This document shows positions 1 to 9,409 of a DNA stretch of 64,000 bases, in pieces. This DNA comes from Rhodothermus sp. Lineage in GTDB: Bacteria; Bacteroidota; Rhodothermia; Rhodothermales; Rhodothermaceae. The stretch covers positions 1-64,000 of the forward strand of contig JAUZRN010000019.1 of assembly GCA_030950375.1 (NCBI GenBank), in the 5' to 3' direction. Each line of letters starts with the position of its first letter. The stretch's first letter is position 1. The translations under genes and the position numbers were made by a program. Under the pieces are notes generated by a model. The model was not told where the DNA came from. It was given only the letters and a program-made list of their open reading frames with translations, and did not search any database.

Positions 1-107
1 CGCAGCGCTCTGGGCAGTTCTTCTCTGATAGCCTGCCGGACTTCGCGACGGACCAGCGCCGCGAAACTTTCGGTGACGGCTTCTTTAAAAATTTCACGAA
101 GATCCAT
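1..107 (-). CDS. N-terminus of a small helical protein, possibly the excisionase/HTH partner of the adjacent integrase (partial)
   Basis: The gene runs off the left edge of the window, so only the first 35 or so residues are visible. They read MDLREIFKEAVTESF and continue as a charged amphipathic helix rich in E, R, A and L. The ATG at 107 is preceded by a purine-rich AGGGGTG about 7 bases upstream. Short helical leaders of this kind often precede a helix-turn-helix in excisionase-like proteins encoded beside Bacteroidota tyrosine recombinases. The integrase gene at 235-1440 lies on the same strand immediately upstream. The HTH itself is outside the window, so the function is inference only. 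Confidence 0.5.
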   Translation of the reverse strand, partial: MDLREIFKEAVTESFAALVRREVRQAIREELPRAL

Positions 108-154
108 AGAGTTGCACCCCTGTTTTTTTCTCGCATCTTAATGGTGCAGCGATT

Positions 155-200
155 TTAGCGCTAACACATGACGTGCGAAAAATGCACGACTATGCATGCA
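155..200. promoter_or_regulatory. Cluster of three short palindromes between integrase and the partial gene
   Basis: Within 46 bases lie a perfect 10-base palindrome TTAGCGCTAA (155-164), an inverted pair CGTGC/GCACG with a 7-base spacer (172-188) and the palindrome TGCATGCA (193-200). The surrounding DNA is AT-rich. They sit upstream of the partial gene starting at 107 and downstream of the integrase stop. This is a plausible place for a repressor or excisionase site, or for part of an attachment region. No flanking direct repeat that would prove an att site was seen. Confidence 0.3.
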
Positions 201-234
201 AATCATTTATAAACAAAATATTCTACCAAAAAAT

Positions 235-1440
235 TTATTCTGACCAGAGTCTGCATGCCAGCTCCTCCAATGCCTGGCGGTCAAAGCTTGCCAGGTAGCG
301 CTCGGTGATCCTAACGTTGGCGTGCCCAAGTAGCTTAGAAATCGTGTACAGATCGCCAAATCGACGGGCTAAGTCGGCAACACTGTGGCGCGCTACGTGC
401 ATCGAAAGGGTCTCGGGGCGTTCAATGCCGGCCATGCGTGCCAGGCGCTTCAGCTGCTGGTTTACTATCGCATTTGCCGAAGAAATGCGCCGCCTAATCG
501 CGTTTTCGTCGCGCAGGTCATGCGGCCTCAAGAACGGAAAAATGAACGGGCGCCATGGACCATCCCACCGACGGATAATCTCAAGGGCCACAGGGGGCAA
601 AGGAACTTCGAGCAATCGGCCGGTCTTGCGCATGCGATAGCAGAGCCAGCATCGATCTGATTCCAACCCTCGAAGGTTATTTAGGGTAAGCCGGCACAGG
701 TCTCCAAAGCGCACGCCGCCGCTATAGGTTGCCAGCAAAAAGGCATCGCGGGCCAGAGCTTCCACCGCCGGCGGTGGCGGAAGCTCCAGCTGGGCAAGCC
801 GCTTAAGATCCTCAAAGGAAAGCCGGCGCCGCTCCGGAATAACCTCCTTGGGCAGTTGCACGCCCCGAAAAGGATCATGCGCCGGGTCAAGCAACCCCTG
901 TTCGACCGTATAGCGCCATAACCGACGCAGGCATTGAAGATTCTTTCGAATGGTGTTAGGCCCATTGCCAATGCGCTCCAGAAACCGTTGAAAGCCTTTC
1001 ACAAAGGTAGGCGTAAGGTCTTCCAAGCGAGCATTGGGCTGGTAAGCCTTAAGCTTGGCCAGAAGTACGCGCTGCTGCTTGTACGACCAAAAACGCCCCG
1101 CCTCTAATAGTCGGTCGGCCTGCTCCTGGCCCAACTCAAGCAGCAGACGGTGGCCGCCTCCTTTGAGCAGTAGCTTGGCTCGATCCGCCGATCCGGTTTC
1201 AAGCAGCGCTTTTTCGGCCTGAAGTTTCCAATTTCGCAGATGCCGGTTGTAGGTAGCGTGCAGCGGATGCGTTCTTCGAACCTCTTGGCGCTCCGCGTTC
1301 CAGTCTTCCGGCCTCACGTAAATGCCTGTTGCCAGAAAGCGCACACGTCGATTGCGTGTGAGACGCAGGTAGATCGGCACACTACCGTCTGAGCGTCGCC
1401 TGTTGAGGCGTAATACCAGCTTAACCGTTCCTACCCCCAT
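235..1440 (-). CDS. Tyrosine recombinase / phage-type integrase
   Basis: A 401-residue site-specific recombinase of the kind carried by Bacteroidota mobile elements. The N-terminus (VKLVLRLNRRRSDGSVPIYL) matches an arm-DNA-binding domain. A SAM-like core-binding domain follows at about 115-195, then the catalytic domain. All catalytic residues are present: Arg244 (GGVRFGDL), Lys272 (MRKTG), His348-x-x-Arg351 (HVARHS), His373 (LLGHAN) and the nucleophile Tyr382 (TERYL). An upstream in-frame TTG at 1470 exists, but the ATG at 1440 has AGGG about 6 bases before it and begins at the domain, so I use it. The gene appears intact and lies in an AT-rich accessory region beside a decayed gene, so this edge may belong to an integrated element. 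Confidence 0.93.
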   Translation of the reverse strand: MGVGTVKLVLRLNRRRSDGSVPIYLRLTRNRRVRFLATGIYVRPEDWNAERQEVRRTHPLHATYNRHLRNWKLQAEKALLETGSADRAKLLLKGGGHRLLLELGQEQADRLLEAGRFWSYKQQRVLLAKLKAYQPNARLEDLTPTFVKGFQRFLERIGNGPNTIRKNLQCLRRLWRYTVEQGLLDPAHDPFRGVQLPKEVIPERRRLSFEDLKRLAQLELPPPPAVEALARDAFLLATYSGGVRFGDLCRLTLNNLRGLESDRCWLCYRMRKTGRLLEVPLPPVALEIIRRWDGPWRPFIFPFLRPHDLRDENAIRRRISSANAIVNQQLKRLARMAGIERPETLSMHVARHSVADLARRFGDLYTISKLLGHANVRITERYLASFDRQALEELACRLWSE

Positions 1441-1540
1441 CTTAACCCTGGATTGGATGGTACAACCCAAGGACTAATAAAAATTTGCCTCTAATGCAAT
1501 GAGGAGTTGATAAAAAGATGACCATAAGGTATTGAAAAGA

Positions 1541-1572
1541 AACAGGATGCATTAAACGCTATACATCCTGTT
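1541..1572. repeat. Inverted repeat upstream of the integrase
   Basis: Perfect 9-base arms AACAGGATG (1541-1549) and CATCCTGTT (1564-1572) enclose a 14-base loop. The repeat lies about 100 bases upstream of the integrase start. It could be a weak hairpin or a binding site for the recombinase or its regulator. No T-run follows, so a terminator is unlikely. Confidence 0.35.
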
Positions 1573-2164
1573 AGAAAATTAAGAGTCCTGCCGTGGGCAC
1601 CGGTGACAACGTGCGGCTTTCCCCGACGGATTTCAGGCACCACCACGTGCTGCCAGCCCGCCAGAGAGGTGCGGGGGGTGTATTGCCCTGTATAAATGCC
1701 GATTTGCCGCCAAACCTGACACTTCTATCAGGGTCTTAGAATTGTCGCCAGGCAATCGCAATGACGGGCACTTTGCTGTAGCACAGCTCCTGGCTGATCA
1801 GCAATCAAGTCCCACGACTCCTGCAATTCACACCCCTGATCCTGCCTTCAACGGCAAACGGCCTTCCCTCCAATCCCACCCCTTCATTTATGCCCCGGCA
1901 TATGTCGGGCTCTGCCTCCTCTGCTCAAGCTCTGCTACTTTCATCAAGCCGCAATAACTTCCGTGTCACTCCTCATCAACTTCACGGCTTTTTTATATAT
2001 AGAAGATTTGTTCCAGAAAGTCAAGCCTTGATCTGAAGATGATGCTTTCCGACCGCCGGCCGGACAATGTCTCAAAGTTTCAGACTCTCGGTTAAACCGT
2101 ACATAATCCTGAACAATGTCTCTTTTTCTTTGTCCTGGTGGTCGTCTACTGCTCTTCTCTTCAC
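1573..2164. other. Gene-free stretch, no supported feature
   Basis: About 590 bases between the integrase promoter region and the decayed serine-hydrolase region. Short frames occur on both strands (for example 1742-1957 plus and 1944-2174 minus) but none has a ribosome-binding site, a recognisable motif or a family-like composition. A minus-strand frame near 1590-1690 reads like protein (WQHVVVPEIRRG) but is interrupted and unrecognised. It may be a remnant. Confidence 0.4.
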
Positions 2165-2347
2165 TTATCGCCAAGCGAAGTAAAATGCCCTATTAACCGG
2201 TTCGTAGGATTCGGACAGTACGATAAAAACTATGTGCGTAATCCCTGTGTACTTTTCGCTGACAGCTTTGATTAATCTCCGGGCTTCTCCGCCGGCTGTA
2301 TTTACAAACTGAACAACAACAGCATCAAGATCTCTGTGATCGCGCGC
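2165..2347 (-). pseudogene. C-terminal remnant resembling the tail of the neighbouring serine hydrolase
   Basis: A minus-strand frame ending at 2165 contains RDLDAVVVQFVN followed by EARRLIKAVSEKY (about 2249-2347). This parallels the tail of the serine hydrolase just upstream, which reads RDGTAVVLFVN then GLRDIIVTAYEKSY. Upstream of 2347 the similarity stops and the frame has no family features. The best reading is a decayed tandem paralogue or a duplicated 3' end. It carries no complete domain and is unlikely to make a functional product. Confidence 0.35.
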
Positions 2348-2495
2348 AAAGCACGTGGTTCGGAATGGCCACAAAGGCGCGACCGCCCGCGCTGACGTTG
2401 TCCAGAAGCGCACGCTGCTATTAACTGCCCACCATGTTACCCACGTAGCGCTCCCGGATAGGAGAGAGCAGCGGCTTTTTAAGTCGAATACCTCA

Positions 2496-3713
2496 TCAAC
2501 TGGAAGGGCAACCACCGTAGGATTTTTCGTAGGCCGTTACAATGATGTCCCGAAGCCCCCGCGCGGAAGGCGAATTGACGAAAAGCACGACGGCTGTACC
2601 ATCGCGAAATTCTATTGCAGCACTGCGTAGCGCGTGCTTCAGACCGTTTGAATCAGGAGGATCCACCCGAAACCACCCGCCGAGCTTGCCATAGTAGGGG
2701 CCGGTGATCGTATTGCCAGAGTTCCATAATCCCACTAAGCTGCTGCGCATCTGCTGGCGCTGCTCCTCATCAAGCAGTTCATTAGAATGCCAGAGGTAAG
2801 CCCAGAATTTAGCTACATCATACGCGGAGAGTACCTATCCGTAGCCGCCAGCACGCAGCCTGTAGTCGAAGGTTTCGAAAACTCCCGAAAGATCCGAGGC
2901 TGAGCTGTAGGCCAGTACGCCTGCATTAGGGTCATTATCCTGAAGCGCTGCTCCTCCAATGCCCAGTGGGACAAAAACCTGGAGCTTCACGATCTGCTCG
3001 TAGCGGCGGGCAGTACGGGCTTCATCGTAAATGGCACCACCCGTGTAAGGATGGTCCTCAAGGATGGGTAGAATGATGCGTAACAGCGCGTGGTGCACAT
3101 TTGAATATTTCCGCGTCTTCATTCCATTGGCTCCCCGGGCAACCATGGTGTTCAGCCTATCATAGACGGTAGACAGGGTTGTGTCTTCATTGACCACATC
3201 AAGGAATTGAGCATCTCGGGCCAAACCGGAGCGCTGCGATCGAGTTGTGTCTTCATTGACCACATCAAGGAATCCAGTACGGTGACTCATCAAATCCCTG
3301 AAGGAAAGACTTGAAACGTTGCGGCCAATTTCCCAATCAGGTGGCAGGTACTTGGAAAACTTTTCATCCAAGCTCAGGCCTTTCACCTTCAAAAGACGCA
3401 TGGTGGCCACCGTAGTGATGGTCTTGCTGATGGAAGCCACATGCATTTTTTGAAATTCATCCCAGTATTGCAGGCCATCGCTTGGACTGCGCGCATACCC
3501 CTTGGAGCGTGTGAACTTTACCTGTCCGTTTTTCATAATCAAGTAGGTATATCCTTTAAGCCCGCTGGGTAATTCCTGCTTCAATTGCGTATGCAGTTTT
3601 TCTAGATCAATACCGGGTAGACACAGGTTATCAGAAATCAAATCCTGACACGCAGTAAAAAGCAGCATACAGAGTAAGGCAGATGCCAGAACGAGCAAAA
3701 CAGATCCCTTCAT
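2496..3713 (-). pseudogene. Serine hydrolase (beta-lactamase/penicillin-binding-protein fold) lipoprotein, interrupted by an amber stop
   Basis: The reading frame has 406 codons but carries an in-frame TAG at 2835-2837 (codon 293). Past it the same frame continues with VLSAYDVAKFWAYL to a natural end at 2496. The N-terminus is a lipoprotein signal with lipobox LFTAC. The SxxK motif (ASISK, about residue 94) and the YxN motif (KYSN, about residue 203) lie before the stop. A KLG sequence, possibly the third (KTG-like) box, lies after it. I chose the ATG at 3713 over the ATG at 3725 because GGAAGGA sits directly before it. The flanking sequence GGYG-stop-VLSAY suggests a former Trp (TGG to TAG). 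A truncated product would lack the end of the active site. Known family members act on peptidoglycan, beta-lactams or esters. The substrate here is unknown. Confidence 0.8.
3178..3273 (-). repeat. In-frame 30-base direct repeat inside the serine hydrolase pseudogene
   Basis: The 30 bases at 3178-3207 recur exactly at 3244-3273, offset by 66 bases (22 codons). The protein therefore contains FLDVVNEDTT twice, about ten residues apart, directly after the SHRTGF segment. The identity stops sharply outside the 30 bases. This looks like a recent local duplication and is a second sign, besides the nonsense codon, that the gene is decaying. Confidence 0.85.
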
Positions 3714-4012
3714 TGTTCCTTCCATGTTGTTGAAGTAAGGAATTATGGCTGTTCTCCCAGCCAGTATCTATGCAGATAGGCTTCCGAAAGACTGCCGACA
3801 CCTCCTCCGTTTTTCATGGGCCACATCCTGACCGAGAAAAGGGAGATCAGCGTAGGGAAATTCGGAAGGCTATAAGCAATCGGTACGTTTACCAAATAAA
3901 AGCATTACTTTCCCAAGAATGGGATCACTTTGACGCAATGTAGGTGTGTCTCTGACTCATTAGCCGGCGATAAGTCTTCTAATAGAAATGACTATACAGG
4001 TATACCTTTGGA
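3714..4012. other. Intergenic stretch, no supported feature
   Basis: About 300 AT-rich bases between the serine-hydrolase start and the TerB-like gene's stop. It should contain the upstream region of the pseudogene, but no promoter of acceptable spacing, hairpin terminator or small gene could be supported. Confidence 0.35.
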
Positions 4013-4822
4013 CTAAGCTGGTGCCAGGCCGGAGGTATGCACGTGTGGTGCCAGTTCCCAGAGATGGACCAGCTCGTTGAGCAGGTCTTCCTCGGTGTCC
4101 AGGAAGGTGCCGTCGGCATTGGCGATCTGCACCAGGTCGTGAAAGGCTGTCAACCGCTGCGCAGGTGTAAGAGCCAGCTTGACCGCCTCGGCTGCAGCCC
4201 GAAGATCCGCGTCCGTCAGGCCTTCGGCGTAGCGATCGATGGCCTCCTGCAACACGGCCGCCAGTTGCTGTTCGGTCAGCTTCGGACACCAGGCGCGCAG
4301 CTTACGCACGATGATCTGCCGCTCCTGACGGGTTAGCTCATGATCGACCCCATGCGCCAGTACCAGGTAGAGCAGAGCCAGAGGGATAAGTACCTCTGGA
4401 ATATCCTCCTGTCCTGGGTCAAGGACGCGTCCACGCTCGTAAGGCGGTTCGAGTCCCCAGCGGCGGGCTATCAGGTTCAACAGCTGGCGTTCGCTTTCCA
4501 TTACGATGCCGTCGGCCTCCACAATACGCAGCAGATCGTGCAGCACCGCCTGACGCTGCGCCCGGGAGAGGTGAGGTTCAACGGCTTCCAGGGTAGCCTG
4601 CAGCAGCGCCTCTGGATCTTCAGCGGCCAACAGCACATCGAAGGCCTCCAGGACCAGCGTCCGTAGCTGGTCCGGGGGCATGGTGGGACAACGCGCCTGC
4701 AACTGGTCGATCACCGCCTCCAGGCGTCCATCACCAACCGGCAGCCCTTCCCGCGACGCCGCAATCAGATACAAGAGGGCCAGCTCCTGCAGCCGGCCGG
4801 CCATGCAGTGCAATGTAGACAT
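4013..4822 (-). CDS. TerB-like protein with two tandem all-helical domains
   Basis: A 269-residue, wholly alpha-helical, acidic protein with no signal peptide or membrane segment. It consists of two similar halves. Each carries a stretch of the type L.D..rI..ADG....E..LLN.I.r.WGLEPP (HDLLRIVEADGIVMESE in the first half, HDLVQIANADGTFLDTEE in the second). These acidic ADG/E clusters are typical of the TerB/DUF533 fold, in which they bind metal. The ATG at 4822 is preceded by AGGGGA at good spacing. A longer frame to 4885 has no such site. TerB-like domains occur in tellurite-resistance and stress-related modules, but there is no ter operon around it here, so the cellular role is open. Codon use and GC resemble the core genes to its right. 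Confidence 0.7.
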   Translation of the reverse strand: MSTLHCMAGRLQELALLYLIAASREGLPVGDGRLEAVIDQLQARCPTMPPDQLRTLVLEAFDVLLAAEDPEALLQATLEAVEPHLSRAQRQAVLHDLLRIVEADGIVMESERQLLNLIARRWGLEPPYERGRVLDPGQEDIPEVLIPLALLYLVLAHGVDHELTRQERQIIVRKLRAWCPKLTEQQLAAVLQEAIDRYAEGLTDADLRAAAEAVKLALTPAQRLTAFHDLVQIANADGTFLDTEEDLLNELVHLWELAPHVHTSGLAPA

Positions 4823-4964
4823 GCCAGATCCCCTTTTCGTTCTGAAAGATCTTCTATGGTCAGCCCAGCGGGATGGTATTTTCAACCTGGCCGGTATCGG
4901 CCAGCCGGCTGTGTTTCTTTAACAAATTTCAGAAAGCGAAGTGCTTAGATGCAAGTCCAGTTTG

Positions 4965-7754
4965 TTACGCTTTTGCAAGGGATTCATGTTCGGCCGATAC
5001 ACGTAACACTTTAACCGCCTTGACCATTGGATCGGCTGGATCATCGCCTCGGAGAATACGGAAACCCAGCTTCTGACACACGTGCTGCATGGCCTGGTTC
5101 TGTACCAGAATGTCAGCTACGATGCGTTCCAGTCCTTCGACCTCGCCGATCTGGATGAGCCGTCGCAGGAGCTCGGTACCCAGCCCTTTGCCCTGCACAT
5201 CGTCACGCACAAGCATAGCGAATTCGCCGTCGTTCGTGCCGTAGATTTTGGTCAGGCGAGCCACAGCCAGAATCTCAGGACGACCGGTCTGGGGGCTTCG
5301 CCACTCAGCCACCAGGGCCATCTCCCGGTCGTAGTCGATGAAACAGAGGCGGGCCAGTCGCTCGTGGGCCACCCGCTGGCTGAGCTTGAGCAGGCTGGCG
5401 TAGCGCAGGTAAACGCTACGCTCTGAAAGCTTGTGGTGAAAATCTACCAGCAGCGGCTCATCTTCTGGGCGAATGGGACGAATCAGCACCGGCGAGCCAT
5501 CCTTGAGCCGCCAGGTGCCCATGTACTGGCGGGGATAGGGACGAATGGCCGGACGCGGTAGCTCCTCCTCGTGCATTTCCGGCGGATGCAGCACGATTCG
5601 GGCATCCAATGCTACGATCTGGTCGGGCGCGGCCAGCAGCGGATTTACGTCGATCTCCCGGATCCAGGGCTGCTCGACCACCAGCTGGCTAAAGCGCACC
5701 ATAAGCTTCTCCAACCGGTCGAGGTTGACGGGCGGCCGTCCGCGTACGCCCCGCAACGCCCGATACACCTTTGTCTGTTCCATCATGCGTCGCGCCAGCG
5801 TAGTATTGAGCGGCGGCAAACCGAGCGCCCGGTCGCGGTAGACCTCTACAAGCGTCCCGCCTGCCCCGAAGAGCAAGACGGGCCCGAATTGCGGATCGAT
5901 CGTGCTTCCGATGATCAGCTCATAGCCATCCCGCACAGACACCATTGGCTGCACCGTAACGCCATCGAATGCGTCGGACAGACCGCGAGCTTCCAGACTA
6001 TGCCGGATTGTTTCAAATGCCTGCTGTACTTCGTCGGGCGTACGCAGGTTGAGCTGCACTCCGCCTACGTCTGTCTTATGCGTAATCTGAAGCGAATGCA
6101 ATTTCAACACCACCGGATAGCCCAGCTCTCCGGCAGCCGCAATGGCCTCCTCGGCCGTACGTGCCAGACGGGTGGGGGTAACGGGCAGGCGGTAGGCGGC
6201 AAGTACCTGTTTGGCCTCATGTTCGGTCAGCAGCGTGCGTCCTTCCCGGCGGACTTTTTCAATAACCTGGCGAGCCTGCTCTCGATCGGGGCCTCCATCG
6301 ATTTCGTCATCGGGCAGCGACGGCGTTTCATAAAGGGCCCGCAGGTTGTAACTGTAGCGCCACATGTAGTTGAACACGCGCGTGGCGGTATCAGGGTACT
6401 GGAAGGTAGGGATGCCAGCACGGTTCAGGATCTTTCGTCCGGCGGCCACCTCTACCCCACCCATCCAGCTGGCCAGGATCGGTTTGCGGCTCTGAGCAAA
6501 ACGGCGGAGTTGTTCTGCCGTCTGGGTAGGCTCGGTCATCGCCTGCGGCGTCAGAATAACCAGCAGGCCGTCACTGTTTTTATCGACCAACGTCACCTCC
6601 AGGGCCTTCGCGTAGCGTTCCGGATTGGCATCGCCGAGGATGTCCACCGGATTGCTACGGCTCCAGTGCGGCGGCAGGAATTCATTGAGTCGCTTTACCG
6701 TCTCCTCCGAGAGCTCAGCCAGCTGGCCGCCCCCCTGGACAAGCGTGTCGGTGGCCAGTACACCAGCGCCCCCTGCGTTGGTCAGAATGGTCAACCGGGG
6801 GCCTTCCGGACGAGGCTGTTTGGCCAGCACTTCAGCCATGTAGAACAGGTCGGCAATACTATCGACGCGTAGCACCCCCGTCCGCCGAAACGCTGCGCTG
6901 AGCACCTCGTCGCTCCCGGCCAACGAGCCGGTATGCGAAAGCGCCGCTTTTGCCGCTTCTTCGGTACGCCCGGCCTTGATGACAATGATCGGCTTCTGGA
7001 GCGCCACTTCGCGAGCAGCTGACAGAAACGACCGGGCATCGCCGATCGACTCCATGTAGAGGATAATGCTCTTCGTGTACGGGTCATTGCCCAGATAGTA
7101 GATCAGGTCGCCCCAGCCTACATCCAGCATCGAGCCAATCGAGATGAAGGCGCTGAAACCGACGTTCTCTTCCAGGCTCCAGTCCAGAATCGATGTCAGC
7201 AGCGCTCCGCTCTGGCTGATGAAACCCACTGTACCCGGCCGTGCCATGGTGCTGGCAAAGGTGGCATTCAGCCCGGTGACAGGCCGCATCACGCCCAGAC
7301 AGTTCGGTCCGATAATGCGCATGCCCCCTTTGCGCGCAATCGTCAGGAGCTGTTCCTCCAGCCGCCGTCCCTCGTCGCCGATCTCTTTAAAGCCGGCCGA
7401 GATGATCACGGCCCCCTGAACCCCGGCTTCCACACACTCCTGCACAACGCCGGGCACCGTAGGGGCAGGCGTGGCAATGACAGCCAGATCCACCGGCTCA
7501 GGAATCGCCTTCACCGAAGGATAAGCCCGAATGCCCAGCACATTCGTGCGGCGAGGATTGACCGGATAGACCGTGCCGCCAAATGGATTGCTGATCAGAT
7601 TCCAGAGCAGCATCCGTCCTACACTGCCCGGACGCTCACTCGCACCGATAACAGCCACGCTGTGCGGTTTAAAAATGGCATCCAGATGCAGACGAGGCGG
7701 CTGAAACAACTCATGAGAGGGATCGTGCTGATCGGTCGCAGGCCGGACTTCCAT
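4965..7754 (-). CDS. NDP-forming acyl-CoA synthetase fused to a GNAT acetyltransferase (Pat-like protein lysine acetyltransferase)
   Basis: A 929-residue cytoplasmic protein. Residues about 30-160 form a CoA-binding Rossmann domain ([14 protein letters not shown]). Residues 170-490 are the succinyl-CoA-synthetase-like flavodoxin domains with the conserved SHTGSLAG, giving a candidate phospho-His at 274. Residues about 505-725 are an ATP-grasp domain ([29 protein letters not shown]). Residues about 760-925 are a GNAT domain with an acetyl-CoA loop ([11 protein letters not shown]). This arrangement is that of Pat/YfiQ enzymes, which acetylate acetyl-CoA synthetase and other proteins. In enterobacterial Pat the synthetase half is generally regarded as inactive, yet here the His motif is intact, so ADP-forming acyl-CoA synthesis is also possible. 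It lies 98 bases downstream of the phosphohexomutase gene on the same strand. Confidence 0.85.
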   Translation of the reverse strand: MEVRPATDQHDPSHELFQPPRLHLDAIFKPHSVAVIGASERPGSVGRMLLWNLISNPFGGTVYPVNPRRTNVLGIRAYPSVKAIPEPVDLAVIATPAPTVPGVVQECVEAGVQGAVIISAGFKEIGDEGRRLEEQLLTIARKGGMRIIGPNCLGVMRPVTGLNATFASTMARPGTVGFISQSGALLTSILDWSLEENVGFSAFISIGSMLDVGWGDLIYYLGNDPYTKSIILYMESIGDARSFLSAAREVALQKPIIVIKAGRTEEAAKAALSHTGSLAGSDEVLSAAFRRTGVLRVDSIADLFYMAEVLAKQPRPEGPRLTILTNAGGAGVLATDTLVQGGGQLAELSEETVKRLNEFLPPHWSRSNPVDILGDANPERYAKALEVTLVDKNSDGLLVILTPQAMTEPTQTAEQLRRFAQSRKPILASWMGGVEVAAGRKILNRAGIPTFQYPDTATRVFNYMWRYSYNLRALYETPSLPDDEIDGGPDREQARQVIEKVRREGRTLLTEHEAKQVLAAYRLPVTPTRLARTAEEAIAAAGELGYPVVLKLHSLQITHKTDVGGVQLNLRTPDEVQQAFETIRHSLEARGLSDAFDGVTVQPMVSVRDGYELIIGSTIDPQFGPVLLFGAGGTLVEVYRDRALGLPPLNTTLARRMMEQTKVYRALRGVRGRPPVNLDRLEKLMVRFSQLVVEQPWIREIDVNPLLAAPDQIVALDARIVLHPPEMHEEELPRPAIRPYPRQYMGTWRLKDGSPVLIRPIRPEDEPLLVDFHHKLSERSVYLRYASLLKLSQRVAHERLARLCFIDYDREMALVAEWRSPQTGRPEILAVARLTKIYGTNDGEFAMLVRDDVQGKGLGTELLRRLIQIGEVEGLERIVADILVQNQAMQHVCQKLGFRILRGDDPADPMVKAVKVLRVSAEHESLAKA

Positions 7755-7852
7755 GGCGCTCTACGGGTTAAGGATTGGGTCATAATTTATACCAGAACTT
7801 CTACCATAGCCAGCGCGGGAAGTTGAACGGATTCGATAAATTGATCATTTCC

Positions 7853-9232
7853 TTACCGAATTGTCTGCAATTCCTCAACGAAACGCTGGACCAGGGAGAT
7901 TGCCTCGTCAGGCGTTCGCGCTTCGGCATAGATGCGAAGGATGGGTTCGGTGTTAGATTTTCGCAAATGCACCCAGCCTTCTTCCAGGTCAATTTTCAGT
8001 CCGTCGATGGTCGTGATGCGAGCATGCGCGTAGCGCTCAGCCAGCCGCTGCAGGATCTGATCGGCCTCCAGGTGGTCGAGGGGAAGCTTGTGCTTGACCA
8101 TCGCGTAGCGGGGCAACGTGGCTACCAGTTCCGAGAGCGACTGTTCCAGATTGGCCAGATGCTGAAGTACCATGGCTGCCCCCACCAGCGCATCGCGCCC
8201 GTAGTGCACCTCAGGCAGAATTACCCCACCATTGCCTTCACCCCCCAGGACAGCGCCAACCTCTTTCATTTTCTGAACCACATGGATTTCGCCAACGGCT
8301 GCCCGATAGACAGGCATGCCGTAACGGGTAGCCACTTCATCGATGGCCCGTGAAGAAGATAGGTTGGTGACAAATGGCCCCTCCCGGAAGCGCCACAGAA
8401 AATCGGCCGCAATCACCTGGGTCAGTTCCTCGCTGACATACACGCCGCCATCGGCAATGAGTGCCAGACGATCGGCGTCGGGATCCACGACCAATCCCAG
8501 GTCGGCGTCGGTGTCGGCCACCGCCTGCATGGTCTCCTGCAGATGCTCGGGCAGTGGTTCGGGGGGATGTGCGAAGCGACCATTCGGCTCGCCGTTGACC
8601 AGCATCACTTCGGCCACTCCCAACCGCCGCAGCAATACGGGCAATGCCACGGCTCCTACCGAGTTGATGCCATCCACCACTACCCGGAACTGCCGGCGTC
8701 GAATGCGTTCGGGATCGATAAAATCCAGCGCCAGAATTCGTTGAATGTGTTCATCCAGAAAATCGCGCACGGCGTAGCTTCCCAGCTGCTCCCAGGTCAC
8801 CAGCGGCAGGGTTCTGGCTTCAGCCAGCATCAGCACCTGACGGGCCTCGTCTGGCGTCAGGAACTCCCCCTTACGGTTGAGCAGCTTCAGCGCATTCCAT
8901 TCGGCCGGATTGTGTGAGGCTGAAAGCACAATGCCTCCATCGGCAGCGACCACCTGCACGGCCACTTCGACGGTTGGCGTCGTAGCCATTCCGGCATCAA
9001 TCACCTCACACCCCACGCTTTGAAGCGTCGCCGTTACAATGCGGGCACAGACTGGTCCAGTTACACGTCCGTCACGCCCCACTACGACACGAGGGCACCG
9101 CTTTGCTGTCTGCCGATGCAGCCAGGCTCCAAAAGCACCCGCATAACGCACCAGCTCCTCAGGTCCCAACCCGGCTCCAAAAATACCCCGAATGCCAGAA
9201 ATCGACGCAATCAAAACGGGCTTCTCAGACAT
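7853..9232 (-). CDS. glmM: Phosphohexomutase, probably phosphoglucosamine mutase (or phosphomannomutase/phosphoglucomutase)
   Basis: A 459-residue member of the alpha-D-phosphohexomutase family, with all four domains present. The phosphoserine loop is SASHNP (Ser106). The metal loop is DPDADR (250-255). The sugar-binding loop is GEGNGG (about 331-336) followed by a GRDAL segment. The phosphate-binding loop is RKSNTEP near residue 415. These enzymes interconvert hexose 6- and 1-phosphates. The GlmM type makes glucosamine-1-phosphate for UDP-GlcNAc and cell-wall synthesis. Members with this GEGNGG loop are commonly called GlmM in Bacteroidota, but the loop does not by itself separate GlmM from PMM/PGM. 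The ATG at 9232 gives the usual start ISGIRGIFG. It is the first gene of a probable pair with the downstream acyl-CoA synthetase fusion. Confidence 0.85.
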   Translation of the reverse strand: MSEKPVLIASISGIRGIFGAGLGPEELVRYAGAFGAWLHRQTAKRCPRVVVGRDGRVTGPVCARIVTATLQSVGCEVIDAGMATTPTVEVAVQVVAADGGIVLSASHNPAEWNALKLLNRKGEFLTPDEARQVLMLAEARTLPLVTWEQLGSYAVRDFLDEHIQRILALDFIDPERIRRRQFRVVVDGINSVGAVALPVLLRRLGVAEVMLVNGEPNGRFAHPPEPLPEHLQETMQAVADTDADLGLVVDPDADRLALIADGGVYVSEELTQVIAADFLWRFREGPFVTNLSSSRAIDEVATRYGMPVYRAAVGEIHVVQKMKEVGAVLGGEGNGGVILPEVHYGRDALVGAAMVLQHLANLEQSLSELVATLPRYAMVKHKLPLDHLEADQILQRLAERYAHARITTIDGLKIDLEEGWVHLRKSNTEPILRIYAEARTPDEAISLVQRFVEELQTIR

Positions 9233-9409
9233 GATCCTCGCGTGTTCATGAGCTTGTGATATTGTCAGTAATTTCGCACAGAATCGACCTAAAAGTCGAG
9301 CTTTTCAAAAGAAGTCCATTGACAATGTAGACTTTCAAGTCGTTTTTATGAAACAGCCCCTGCAGGGCAACGTTCGGCAGGATAGGAACGCGTTTTTGGT
9401 AGATTGATC

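Noticed and set aside
1590-1740. Possible tmRNA, SRP RNA or tRNA in the GC-rich patch
   Set aside because: No CCA end, T-loop or SRP tetraloop pattern could be found on either strand.
1742-2174. Two short frames on opposite strands as small genes
   Set aside because: Neither has a ribosome-binding site or a plausible protein composition.
3960-4289. 109-codon minus-strand frame
   Set aside because: It overlaps the TerB-like gene in another frame and is low-complexity Arg/Gly sequence without a start site.
5571-6872. 433-codon plus-strand open frame
   Set aside because: It lies wholly antisense to the acyl-CoA synthetase/GNAT gene, has no family-like sequence and reflects the codon bias of the real gene.
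9319-9324. TTGACA as the -35 of a ctaA promoter
   Set aside because: No acceptable -10 occurs at 16-18 bases. The nearest TATGAA-like string is 22 bases away.
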